From: Angelakisella sp.
GTDB lineage: Bacteria; Bacillota; Clostridia; Oscillospirales; Ruminococcaceae
Direction: 5' to 3'
Assembly (NCBI GenBank): GCA_020024515.1
Contig: JAHHTR010000060.1
Coordinates: 1 to 12,395, forward strand
Length of the DNA: 12,395 bases
The number at the start of each line of letters is the position of its first letter. Position 1 is the stretch's first letter. Below the pieces are notes generated by a model. It ran no database searches. It saw only the letters and a program-made list of their open reading frames with translations, and was not told where the DNA came from. A program made the translations under genes and the position numbers. This document shows positions 6,093 through 12,395 of this stretch, piece after piece.

Positions 6093-7121
6093 ATGAGTGA
6101 AAACACTACACCAGCAACACAAACAGAAAGAAAAAAACGTGTATTTTCAGGAATACAACCAACAGGTGTTTTTACACTTGGCAACTATATAGGTGCCATA
6201 CGTAATTGGGACAAATTACAGGCTGATTACGATTGTCTCTATTCTATCGTAAATTTGCATGCAATAACCGTAAGACAAGATCCGCAAGCATTAAAGAAAA
6301 ACACACTTTCTTCTTATGCTCTTATACTTGCCTGTGGAATAGACCCACAAAAAAGTATTGCTTTTATACAAAGTCATGTTCCAACACATTCACAGCTTGC
6401 ATGGATATTAAACTGCTATACACAGTTCGGTGAACTTTCACGTATGACACAGTTCAAGGACAAATCTGCAAAATATGCCGATAATATTAATGCAGGACTA
6501 TTTACTTATCCATCACTTATGGCGGCAGATATTCTTCTTTACGGTACAGACCTTGTGCCTGTCGGTGCTGACCAAAAGCAACATTTGGAACTTGCCCGTG
6601 ATATCGCAAACCGTTTTAACGGAATATATGGAAATATATTTACCGTTCCCGATGGTATTATTCCAAAGAGCAACGAAGGCGCAAGGGTAATGTCACTGCA
6701 AGACCCTACTAAGAAAATGTCAAAGTCAGATACAAACACAAAGGCTTTCATTTCTATTCTTGATGAACCGAATACTATTATTAAAAAGTTTAAAGGTGCA
6801 GTTACAGATAGCGAAGCATCTGTTCACTATGGTGAAGGCAAAGACGGTATAAATAACCTTATGGGTATATATTCCGCTCTTACAGGCAAAACATTTGATA
6901 AAATTGAAGACGAATTTAGGGGCAAAGGCTATGGAGACTTTAAAGTTGCAGTAGGCGAAGTTGTTTGTGCAGAACTAAAACCAATTCAAGACAGATATAA
7001 TGAGCTTATGACCGATAAATCATATCTTGAAAAATGCTATCGTGAAGGCGCGGAAAAAGCAGAATCTATTTCACATAGAATAATGAATAAAGTAAATAAA
7101 AAAATTGGTTTTATAGACTAA
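6093..7121 (+). CDS. trpS: Tryptophan--tRNA ligase
   Basis: 342 residues, class Ic aminoacyl-tRNA synthetase that charges tRNA-Trp. 'GIQPTGVFTLGNYIGAI' (20-36) contains the HIGH-equivalent TLGN; many clostridial enzymes have T where others have H. 'TYPSLMAADILLY' (138-150), 'VGADQKQHLELARD' (157-170) and KMSKS (208-212) are intact. About 15 Thr/Lys-rich residues precede the first strand, a short extension beyond the usual start; the ATG at 6093 is supported by AGAGAGG about ten bases upstream. Second gene of the operon led by the aminotransferase. The 20-base gap has no room for a T-box leader, which often governs trpS in Firmicutes. Confidence 0.97.
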   Translation: MSENTTPATQTERKKRVFSGIQPTGVFTLGNYIGAIRNWDKLQADYDCLYSIVNLHAITVRQDPQALKKNTLSSYALILACGIDPQKSIAFIQSHVPTHSQLAWILNCYTQFGELSRMTQFKDKSAKYADNINAGLFTYPSLMAADILLYGTDLVPVGADQKQHLELARDIANRFNGIYGNIFTVPDGIIPKSNEGARVMSLQDPTKKMSKSDTNTKAFISILDEPNTIIKKFKGAVTDSEASVHYGEGKDGINNLMGIYSALTGKTFDKIEDEFRGKGYGDFKVAVGEVVCAELKPIQDRYNELMTDKSYLEKCYREGAEKAESISHRIMNKVNKKIGFID

Positions 7122-7131
7122 CAATTTTTTT
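7098..7131 (+). terminator. Weak terminator-like hairpin after trpS
   Basis: Ten-pair stem AAAAAAATTG/CAATTTTTTT (7098-7107 with 7122-7131), extended by two pairs past a bulged G, spanning the trpS stop codon. The right arm doubles as the T-run. Almost all pairs are A-T, so it may only partly reduce transcription into the epimerase gene. Confidence 0.35.
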
Positions 7132-7170
7132 ATAAAGTAACAATTTATTAATAGAAAAGAGGATAATAAT

Positions 7171-8061
7171 ATGCAAAATGTAGTTCTGAAAAATAAAGGT
7201 TACACAGCAGTTATTGAGTCACTTGGTGCACAACTGGTTTCATTCAAAGACCCAAAAGGATTGGAATACATCTGGCAACGTAATCCTGATGTTTGGGCAG
7301 GTTGCTCACCTGTTCTTTTTCCACTTGTTGGTGGACTAATCAACGACAAAACTAAATTTGACGGTGTGGAATATTCTATTGAAAAACATGGTTTTGCAAA
7401 AGTTACAGAATTTGAGGTAAGCGAGCAAACTGAAAATTCAGCACTGTTTACAATCCATTCTAATGAAACAACTCTTAAAAAATATCCTTATAAATTTACT
7501 TTTTCAATGAAATATATACTTGATGGTGCAAATCTGAAAGTTATATATACAGTAAAAAATGATGGTGACAAGAAAATGTACTATTGTCTAGGTGCTCACC
7601 CGGGATTTATCTGTCCTTTATACGACTGTGAAACTTTACAAGATTATATACTTAAATTTGAACAAAAAGAGACAATAGATACTATTGTTCATGATAATGA
7701 AAAAGGTTACTTTAATGTAAATAACCGCAGGGAATTTTTAAATGACAGCGATACATACCCACTAAGCTATGAAATGTTTGCAGATGACGCTGTGTACTGC
7801 GATAAGCTAAAATCAAGAACAGTAAGTATGATTAATCCAAAAACAGAAAAAGGCGTATTTGTAGACTTTGCCGGTTTTGATTCTGTTGCTTTTTGGACAA
7901 AATTCGGTATGGGCTACCAAGATTATGTTTGCATAGAGCCATGGAACGGTTCAGCTCCATTCTCCAATGAAACTACCGATGAGTTCAAAGATAAACAAGG
8001 TTGTCTTTCTCTTGAAACAAATACCGAAAGAGTACATACTATGGATATTAAACTATTATAA
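7171..8061 (+). CDS. Aldose 1-epimerase family protein, LacX type
   Basis: 296 residues, galactose-mutarotase fold (beta-sandwich), a cytosolic enzyme family that interconverts alpha and beta anomers of sugars. Seen: 'ESLGAQLVSF' (16-25), 'GCSPVLFPLVGGL' (44-56), H73 in 'KHGFA', H143 in 'GAHPGF' and E256 in 'IEPWNG'. Histidine acid and glutamate base are the catalytic pair in the family, so the enzyme looks active. The pattern fits the LacX/YeaD-like branch, whose natural sugar is often unknown, rather than classical GalM. AAAGAGGAT lies about nine bases before the ATG. It is 49 bases after trpS with only a weak hairpin between, so it is probably the last gene of that transcript; no promoter of its own was found. 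No sugar operon nearby identifies the substrate. Confidence 0.9.
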   Translation: MQNVVLKNKGYTAVIESLGAQLVSFKDPKGLEYIWQRNPDVWAGCSPVLFPLVGGLINDKTKFDGVEYSIEKHGFAKVTEFEVSEQTENSALFTIHSNETTLKKYPYKFTFSMKYILDGANLKVIYTVKNDGDKKMYYCLGAHPGFICPLYDCETLQDYILKFEQKETIDTIVHDNEKGYFNVNNRREFLNDSDTYPLSYEMFADDAVYCDKLKSRTVSMINPKTEKGVFVDFAGFDSVAFWTKFGMGYQDYVCIEPWNGSAPFSNETTDEFKDKQGCLSLETNTERVHTMDIKLL

Positions 8062-8107
8062 TTATTATTTTTTAGTTATTTATGCTAAAAACCTTTATTA
8101 AATAGTA

Positions 8108-8142
8108 TTAAATTATTAGTTTTATAAAAAACTTTAATTTAA
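8108..8142. other. Long AT-only-like inverted repeat
   Basis: AGTTTT-ATAA-AAAACT (8118-8133) nested inside TTAAATTA/TAATTTAA (8108-8115 with 8135-8142). It lies between the epimerase stop and the rpmB promoter. No T-run follows on the plus strand, so it is not a standard terminator; it could be a 3'-end structure for the upstream transcript or an AT-rich element upstream of the rpmB promoter. Confidence 0.3.
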
Positions 8143-8155
8143 TTAAAAAAAGCAC

Positions 8156-8184
8156 TTGCAATTTTAAACTAAAACTGTTAAAAT
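8156..8184 (+). promoter_or_regulatory. rpmB promoter
   Basis: -35 TTGCAA (8156-8161), 17-base spacer, -10 TAAAAT (8179-8184), with A/T-rich DNA just upstream that could act as an UP element. Predicted start near 8191, leader of about 75 bases. Confidence 0.75.
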
Positions 8185-8201
8185 ACTAATGTTACCGCTT
8201 G

Positions 8202-8229
8202 TTTGTAATTTACAGTCAGTAAATGCAAA
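8202..8229 (+). promoter_or_regulatory. Hairpin in the rpmB leader
   Basis: ATTTAC-AGTCA-GTAAAT (8208-8224) with an outer TTTG/CAAA helix (8202-8205 with 8226-8229) across a small internal loop. It begins near the predicted 5' end and stops about 20 bases before the ribosome site. Possible autoregulatory or stabilising leader; I do not recognise it as a known ribosomal leader. Confidence 0.35.
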
Positions 8230-8265
8230 AAAAGCAAATTCTATGAAGAAAAGGAGGTGCAGACC

Positions 8266-8454
8266 ATGGCTAAGTGCGACATTTGCGGAAAAGGTGTATC
8301 TTTTGGTATAAAAGTATCACACTCCCATAGAAGATCTAATAGAGCTTGGAAACCAAACGTTAGACGTGTTAAAGCTGTTGTAAACGGATCTCCTTGCCAC
8401 ATCTACGCCTGCACCCGTTGTTTACGTTCAGGTAAGGTAGAACGTGCTGTTTAA
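8266..8454 (+). CDS. rpmB: 50S ribosomal protein L28, zinc form
   Basis: 62 residues, the standard bacterial L28 length. Component of the large ribosomal subunit. 'MAKCDICGKG' and 'ACTRCLRSGKV' give the four zinc-ligand cysteines C4, C7, C49 and C52, so this is the C+ (zinc-ribbon) form; the central 'HSHRRSNRAWKPNV' (19-32) is the conserved RNA-binding stretch. The ATG at 8266 is preferred over one nine bases upstream because AAGGAGGTG, a near-perfect ribosome site, sits before it and the protein then starts as the family does. Monocistronic, bounded by its own promoter and a strong terminator. Confidence 0.98.
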   Translation: MAKCDICGKGVSFGIKVSHSHRRSNRAWKPNVRRVKAVVNGSPCHIYACTRCLRSGKVERAV

Positions 8455-8484
8455 TTCCTAAACAGAAAACAGGTGTAAACAATG

Positions 8485-8523
8485 AAACTCTCGATTTTTT
8501 TATAAGAAAATCGAGAGTTTTTT
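8485..8523 (+). terminator. rpmB terminator
   Basis: Fourteen-pair perfect stem (8485-8498 with 8507-8520; core CTCTCGAT/ATCGAGAG), eight-base loop, and T-run through 8523. Starts 30 bases after the rpmB stop. Confidence 0.95.
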
Positions 8524-8549
8524 GTTATTTATTTACAAATTATATGTAC

Positions 8550-8578
8550 TTGAAAAATATTAAAAATTAGTGTAGAAT
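8550..8578 (+). promoter_or_regulatory. Promoter of the RCK gene pair
   Basis: -35 TTGAAA (8550-8555), 17-base spacer, -10 TAGAAT (8573-8578). Predicted start near 8585 gives a leader of about 97 bases, too short for a ydaO-type c-di-AMP riboswitch. Confidence 0.7.
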
Positions 8579-8629
8579 AACTATATAAATTTTATTAAAT
8601 TGTATGCAAGAATATATAATATAAAACGT

Positions 8630-8659
8630 ACATTATAATAGGTTTAATTACTATAATGT
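8630..8659 (+). promoter_or_regulatory. Inverted repeat in the RCK-pair leader
   Basis: ACATTATA (8630-8637) and TATAATGT (8652-8659) around a 14-base centre, ending about ten bases before the AAGGAG ribosome site. It could be an operator downstream of the promoter or an RNA hairpin near the start codon. It is entirely A/T but for one pair. Confidence 0.3.
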
Positions 8660-8681
8660 TTACTTTTTTAAGGAGTAAAAA

Positions 8682-9308
8682 ATGAATATTTTAATTATTG
8701 GTTGCGGAAAAGTAGGTTCGGGACTTGCAAATAGTCTTTATAAAAAAGGTCATGATGTCTCTGTAATAGATTTAAATCAAAATAATTTTACACGTTTGGA
8801 TAATTCTTTTACCGGCTATGCGATAAAAGGAGTTCCTATTGATGCTGATATTTTACGTGAAGGCGGTATAGAAGAATGTGACTTTGTCGCTGCCGTTACA
8901 GATGATGATAATACCAATATAATGGTTTCACAACTTGCAAAAACCTTCTTTAATGTACCGAAAGTTTTGACAAGAATATATGACCCTAAAAGAAAAAATA
9001 TTTTTACAGAATTCGGACTACATACAATATCTCCAACAGCATTAACGGTAGATGTTATAGAAAGAATAATCAATGGACAAGATGACGATATAAACAATAC
9101 TATCTCATTTGCAACATCTTCACTTGCCATAGAACACATACCTATTCCAAAAAATTATTACGGTGTGGAACTTAGCCACATATCCCATGATGAAACCGAA
9201 ACCATAATAGGTGTAGAAAAATCAGACGGTTCGGTTATTCTTCGTGATGCCAACGAAAACTACAAACTGCAAAACGGTGATAATTTGATATATGCAAAAC
9301 TTATATAA
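8682..9308 (+). CDS. TrkA-type RCK protein (first of pair)
   Basis: 208 residues: one RCK_N Rossmann domain (about 1-130) plus one RCK_C domain (about 140-208). Such proteins form cytosolic rings under TrkH/KtrB-type potassium channels and gate them with bound nucleotide. 'GCGKVGSG' (7-14) is the dinucleotide loop; D30 at the end of strand 2 fits binding of NAD(H) or adenine nucleotides rather than NADP. 'AAVTDDDNTNIM' (70-81) is typical. Unusually, the motif normally written GD at about residue 50 reads 'KGVPID' here, so the D that follows this G in the sister protein is missing. AAGGAG is seven bases before the ATG. The next gene is a second RCK protein 45 bases downstream; no channel gene lies in the window. 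Confidence 0.9.
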   Translation: MNILIIGCGKVGSGLANSLYKKGHDVSVIDLNQNNFTRLDNSFTGYAIKGVPIDADILREGGIEECDFVAAVTDDDNTNIMVSQLAKTFFNVPKVLTRIYDPKRKNIFTEFGLHTISPTALTVDVIERIINGQDDDINNTISFATSSLAIEHIPIPKNYYGVELSHISHDETETIIGVEKSDGSVILRDANENYKLQNGDNLIYAKLI

Positions 9309-9353
9309 ATATTATAATTAATATATTTATAAATAATGAAAGGGTAGCTTAAA

Positions 9354-10010
9354 ATGAAAGTTATAGTAATTGGTGCGGGTAAAGTAGGCTATTACCTTGC
9401 CAAAACATTAAAAGAACATGGTCATTCACCAATAGTTATAGAACAAAACAGAGAAACCTGTTCACACATTTCCGACAGTTTGGGAATAAAATGTATATGT
9501 GGAGACGGAAGTACCATAGAATGTTTAGAGGAAGCTGATACATCATCTGCACAAAGCCTTGTTACAGTAACAGGTTCTGATGAAACAAATTTGATTACTT
9601 GCCAAATAGCAAAAAAAGTCTTTGGTATCAAAAAAACCGTTTCTCGTGTAAATAATCCAAAAAATTTATCGGTAATGAAAACATTGGGAGTAGATATTCC
9701 AATATCTGCAACCGATAGTATAGCAAGCCAACTTGAAAGAGAAGTTGATATTTCTGCTATAAAACAAATTATGCCACTTAACAGAGGCCAAGCAACTATC
9801 AGCGAAATTACTCTTCCCGAAAACTCAGAGCTTGACGGTGTAAGAATAAGCGATATCTTGCTTCCAGATGACTGCGTTATAATTTCAATAACAAGAAATG
9901 GCGAATTCATTATCCCTCGAGGAAAAACAACTGTTGCCTCAGGTGACGAAATACTTATACTTGCAAGCAACAGTGTTACACACAAACTTTCTAAATCATT
10001 TTTAATTTGA
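9354..10010 (+). CDS. TrkA-type RCK protein (second of pair)
   Basis: 218 residues with the same layout as its neighbour: RCK_N with 'GAGKVGYY' (7-14), E30 at the nucleotide-ribose position, 'ICGDGSTIECLEEA' (48-61) keeping the canonical GD, 'VTVTGSDETNLI' (70-81); then RCK_C at about 145-218 ('ISEITLPENSELDGVRISDI...SGDEILILA'). The first and second proteins are clearly diverged paralogues. E. coli TrkA carries two RCK units in one chain; here, as in the ceoB/ceoC pair of mycobacteria, they are separate genes and may form mixed rings. RCK_C domains of some Firmicutes bind c-di-AMP, which closes potassium uptake; that is family knowledge, not visible here. AAAGGGT precedes the ATG by about nine bases. 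Confidence 0.92.
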   Translation: MKVIVIGAGKVGYYLAKTLKEHGHSPIVIEQNRETCSHISDSLGIKCICGDGSTIECLEEADTSSAQSLVTVTGSDETNLITCQIAKKVFGIKKTVSRVNNPKNLSVMKTLGVDIPISATDSIASQLEREVDISAIKQIMPLNRGQATISEITLPENSELDGVRISDILLPDDCVIISITRNGEFIIPRGKTTVASGDEILILASNSVTHKLSKSFLI

Positions 10011-10040
10011 CATAGTTAAATTATATTAAAGAAAAATATA

Positions 10041-10069
10041 TTGCAAACAAATTATTTTTATGCTAATAT
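10041..10069 (+). promoter_or_regulatory. Sortase gene promoter
   Basis: -35 TTGCAA (10041-10046), 17-base spacer, -10 TAATAT (10064-10069) with a TGC extension in front. Predicted start near 10076, about 65 bases before the ATG. No terminator separates it from the RCK gene, so some readthrough is possible. Confidence 0.7.
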
Positions 10070-10141
10070 AAATTATGTTATTGCTTTTAATTAATACTGT
10101 TTTATGTATTTATATTACAGAGAATGGAGAATTACTGAATT

Positions 10142-11137
10142 ATGAAAAAAATATTTAAAAGAACACTTTCAATCGTAATGATATGCGTAATGTTACTTTC
10201 AAGTGTTGCTTGTGGTAAAAAAGATGAAAATTCATCTGTGGATTTAAGTAATGGTAGTACAAGTATATCAGAATCTTCTACATTATCTGAATCTAACTCA
10301 GAATCTCAATCTGAATCAAAATCTGAGAGTTCAGAATCACCATCACAATCATTTACTTCATCTGTACCTTCTCACCCTTCGCAAAACAAAGATGAACCTA
10401 CGCCTGATAATGTAATTAAAGCTACAAATCCAAAAGAAATTCAAACAGAAATGTCTAAAAAGATGGTTGAGTTTGACAAAAAAATGAACCAAGAGAAGAA
10501 ACAGAAAAGTAATATGGTAGGCTACCTTCATATTCCTAACACAACTATCAGTGACGTGGTTGTTCAATCAACAGATAACGATTACTACCTAAGAAGAAAT
10601 ATCTATCAAGAAGAAAACTTTAACGGTTGTTACTTTGCAGATTTTAGAAACAAATTTTATGCAAAAACACCTCTTTCAAAAAATACTGTACTATATGGTC
10701 ACAGTATGGACGACAGCAAACACGGTATTAAATTTGGTCAGCTAAAAAAATATATTGATTTGGATTTTGCTAAGAATAACCAATTTATCTACTTCTCAAC
10801 ACCTACACAAGAAATGGTGTGGCAAATATTCGCTGTATTCTATACAAAAACAGATTTTGACTACATTCGCACAAATCCTGATGATGAAACTATGCTTGGT
10901 ATAATTAACCATGCTAAAAAAGGTTCTCTTCACAATTTTGAAGATGTAGTTGTAACCACAAAAGATAATATACTAACACTATCTACTTGTACTTACAAAT
11001 TTGCTCCAAAATTTGAATATCCAAACGATTACCGTTATGTTGTAATGGCAAAACTATTACCGGCAGGTTCTACACCAACTCCATCAAAAGTTTCAGCAAA
11101 TCCAAACCCTGTCCTTCCTGGTAAAATGTACAGCTAA
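10142..11137 (+). CDS. Class B sortase with a lipoprotein signal
   Basis: 331 residues. A cell-surface cysteine transpeptidase that would cut a sorting signal in exported proteins and link them to peptidoglycan or to pilins. N-terminus: positively charged start, hydrophobic core 9-20, and 'SSVACGKK' with C24, which reads as a signal peptidase II lipobox. A Ser/Glu-rich linker (about 31-80) follows, then the catalytic domain from 'MVGYLHIPNT' (125-134). Active-site triad: H187 in 'LYGHSMD', C283 in 'TLSTCTYKF', R298 in 'DYRYVVMAKL'. The 'TLSTC' context and length are those of class B. A short Pro/Thr tail (307-331) ends the protein. Sortases are normally held by an uncleaved N-terminal helix, so a lipid anchor would be unusual. 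GGAGA lies 11 bases before the ATG. No substrate with a sorting signal is in the window. Confidence 0.92.
   Translation: MKKIFKRTLSIVMICVMLLSSVACGKKDENSSVDLSNGSTSISESSTLSESNSESQSESKSESSESPSQSFTSSVPSHPSQNKDEPTPDNVIKATNPKEIQTEMSKKMVEFDKKMNQEKKQKSNMVGYLHIPNTTISDVVVQSTDNDYYLRRNIYQEENFNGCYFADFRNKFYAKTPLSKNTVLYGHSMDDSKHGIKFGQLKKYIDLDFAKNNQFIYFSTPTQEMVWQIFAVFYTKTDFDYIRTNPDDETMLGIINHAKKGSLHNFEDVVVTTKDNILTLSTCTYKFAPKFEYPNDYRYVVMAKLLPAGSTPTPSKVSANPNPVLPGKMYS
10268..10339 (+). repeat. Ser-Glu codon repeat in sortase linker
   Basis: Degenerate tandem TCT/TCA-GAA units encode alternating Ser and Glu at residues 43-66 (for example SESQSESKSES). This is a low-complexity, probably extended spacer between the lipid-anchor site and the catalytic domain, and is prone to length change by slippage. 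Confidence 0.75.
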
Positions 11138-11165
11138 GTATTAGCAGATTATTTTAAAAATTATT

Positions 11166-11216
11166 AAAGGATTTATTCTCACTTAAAAAAGTGTTATATG
11201 AATAAATCCTTTTTTT
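11166..11216 (+). terminator. Terminator after the sortase gene
   Basis: Perfect 13-pair stem (11166-11178 with 11200-11212; AAAGGATTTATTC and its complement) followed by more T. The 21-base loop holds a second small hairpin, CACTT-AAAA-AAGTG (11180-11193). It separates the sortase from the DHHW gene, whose own promoter is not evident. Confidence 0.88.
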
Positions 11217-11249
11217 AATATAAATATAAGACAAAAGGAAGTAATTTTT

Positions 11250-12359
11250 TTGAAACATCGACTACGTCCTATCGCATTTTTAATAATAATATATACTGTA
11301 CTAATATACTTTTTAATATTTCACTTTGACAATCTAAAAAATATTGTTACAGAAAACTATTTTTCACCAAATACTATTTTCAACGAAACCGAAAAATATT
11401 TAAAAAATAATTTTATAAACCATAAACAATTAATAAAAGCTAAGTACAATATACAATATATACTTGGCAAGAAAGAATTTAATGGTGTATTTTACAATAA
11501 TAACAGATATTTAGAAAAACTTAATATTGATGAAACATACAGTACACAAAGCAAGAATATAAATACTATAAAAGAATTTGCAAATAAATATAAAAAACGA
11601 GCTACTATTGTATTAATTCCAACTGCACCTGCAATATATCAGGAAGAATTGCCTATTTTTGCAAATGCAAACCAAATTAATCAAAGAGAATTAACTGAAA
11701 AAATATATAAAAGATTGGGTGATGATATAACAGGAATAGACGTATATCCTCAACTGTTTTCCAAAAAGAAAAATGATATTTTTTATAAAACAGATACTTC
11801 TTTAACTATGTATGCTCACTACTTAATTTACAATACTCTTTCTTATCGTTTAAATTATACCGCCTATGGTCTTGAAAACTTTACCAAAAGCGAAGTTGGT
11901 TTAGACTTTTACGGAAATCTGTATAATAATATATTATATAACAGCATTCCTCCCGATAAAGTATATTATTACCACAAAAACACACCTGTCAATGTAATTG
12001 TTGAAAACTGGAATAATAATGAAAATAAAACTTATTATACCCTTTTCCCACAAGAAGCGACTATAAGCCAAAATCCAAATGATATTGTTTTGGGAGGAAA
12101 CGGACTGTATATCAATATAAAAAACAATTCACAAAATGTAATTAACAGAAATCTTATGGTAATAGGTGACAACAATACAACCAAACTTCTCCCGTTTCTT
12201 GCTTTACATTACAGCAATATTTCTTTTTGGAATTTGCAAAATGAAAATGAAATATTGCAGAAGATAAACTCAAATAAGTTTGATGAAACATTGATTATTT
12301 TTTCACTTGATACTTTCCTTAACAATCCACTTTATGAAAAAATGAAATTTTTAATCTAA
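11250..12359 (+). CDS. Degenerate DHHW/AlgX-like membrane-anchored protein
   Basis: 369 residues starting with TTG; AAAGGAAG is eight bases upstream and no nearby ATG exists in frame. Residues 7-26 form a signal anchor, placing the rest outside the membrane. The body follows the DHHW family, SGNH-hydrolase-like proteins that usually sit beside MBOAT acyltransferases and help O-acetylate surface polymers: 'LGKKEFNGVFYNNNRYL' (72-88), 'VLIPTAPAIYQEELP' (121-135), 'DFYGNLYNNILY' (219-230) and 'LMVIGDNNTTKLLPFLALHYSN' region (302-323). However, the name-giving DHHW motif reads D182-T-S-L, and the GDS motif reads G306-D307-N308. Both catalytic signatures are thus altered in an otherwise intact frame, so this is probably a non-catalytic paralogue or binding protein. 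It lies 33 bases past the sortase terminator; the window ends 36 bases after its stop and any MBOAT partner would be outside. Confidence 0.75.
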   Translation: MKHRLRPIAFLIIIYTVLIYFLIFHFDNLKNIVTENYFSPNTIFNETEKYLKNNFINHKQLIKAKYNIQYILGKKEFNGVFYNNNRYLEKLNIDETYSTQSKNINTIKEFANKYKKRATIVLIPTAPAIYQEELPIFANANQINQRELTEKIYKRLGDDITGIDVYPQLFSKKKNDIFYKTDTSLTMYAHYLIYNTLSYRLNYTAYGLENFTKSEVGLDFYGNLYNNILYNSIPPDKVYYYHKNTPVNVIVENWNNNENKTYYTLFPQEATISQNPNDIVLGGNGLYINIKNNSQNVINRNLMVIGDNNTTKLLPFLALHYSNISFWNLQNENEILQKINSNKFDETLIIFSLDTFLNNPLYEKMKFLI

Positions 12360-12395
12360 ATTTATATAAATAAATCTTAATTTTATAAATATCTG

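Noticed and set aside
8108..8142. Rho-independent terminator for the epimerase transcript
   Set aside because: The inverted repeat is nearly all A-T pairs and no T-run follows on the plus strand; kept only as an unexplained repeat.
9422..9985. Long minus-strand reading frame of 187 codons
   Set aside because: It lies wholly opposite a clear RCK gene, has no ribosome site or recognisable domain, and is a shadow of codon bias.
11108..11134. 'PVLPGKM' at the sortase C-terminus as a cell-wall sorting signal
   Set aside because: No hydrophobic helix or basic tail follows; the protein ends seven residues later.

Overview
The window looks like chromosomal DNA from a low-G+C, Gram-positive anaerobe of the Clostridia, most likely near the Ruminococcaceae/Oscillospiraceae. 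The evidence is the AT-rich composition, strong AAGGAGG-type ribosome sites, textbook TTGAAA-17-TATAAT promoters, T-tailed hairpin terminators, a four-cysteine ribosomal protein L28, a class B sortase, and best recognisable similarity to clostridial versions of TrpRS, PurC and DHHW proteins. Assignment below class is inference. No tRNA, rRNA, CRISPR array, insertion sequence or phage gene is visible.

Layout. (1) Positions 40-1589, minus strand: a two-gene operon with an orphan ParA/Soj-type ATPase followed by a long acidic protein that ends in a ComFB-like cysteine domain; no ParB is present. (2) Positions 1590-1969: divergent control region. (3) Positions 1970-2711: purC (clostridial subtype) with its own promoter and terminator. 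(4) Positions 2710-4663, minus strand: a membrane protein with a RING-like finger, a zinc ribbon and a DUF2628-like segment, then galU. (5) Positions 4819-8061, plus strand: a PLP aminotransferase, trpS and a LacX-type aldose 1-epimerase, probably one transcript from a consensus promoter. (6) Positions 8156-8523: monocistronic rpmB with promoter, leader hairpin and terminator. (7) Positions 8550-10010: two tandem single-RCK TrkA-type potassium-transport regulators. (8) Positions 10041-11216: a class B sortase that appears to be made as a lipoprotein, with its own promoter and terminator. (9) Positions 11250-12359: a membrane-anchored DHHW/AlgX-like protein with a TTG start and degraded catalytic motifs; the locus probably continues past the right edge.

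Most genes are housekeeping. The parts that deserve a second look are the ParA/ComFB-domain pair (a possible cargo-positioning or second-messenger-linked module), the lipobox on the sortase, and the DHHW protein that keeps its fold signature but has lost both signature active-site motifs. The split RCK pair and ComFB domains both belong to families linked to cyclic dinucleotides, but nothing in the sequence proves such a link here.
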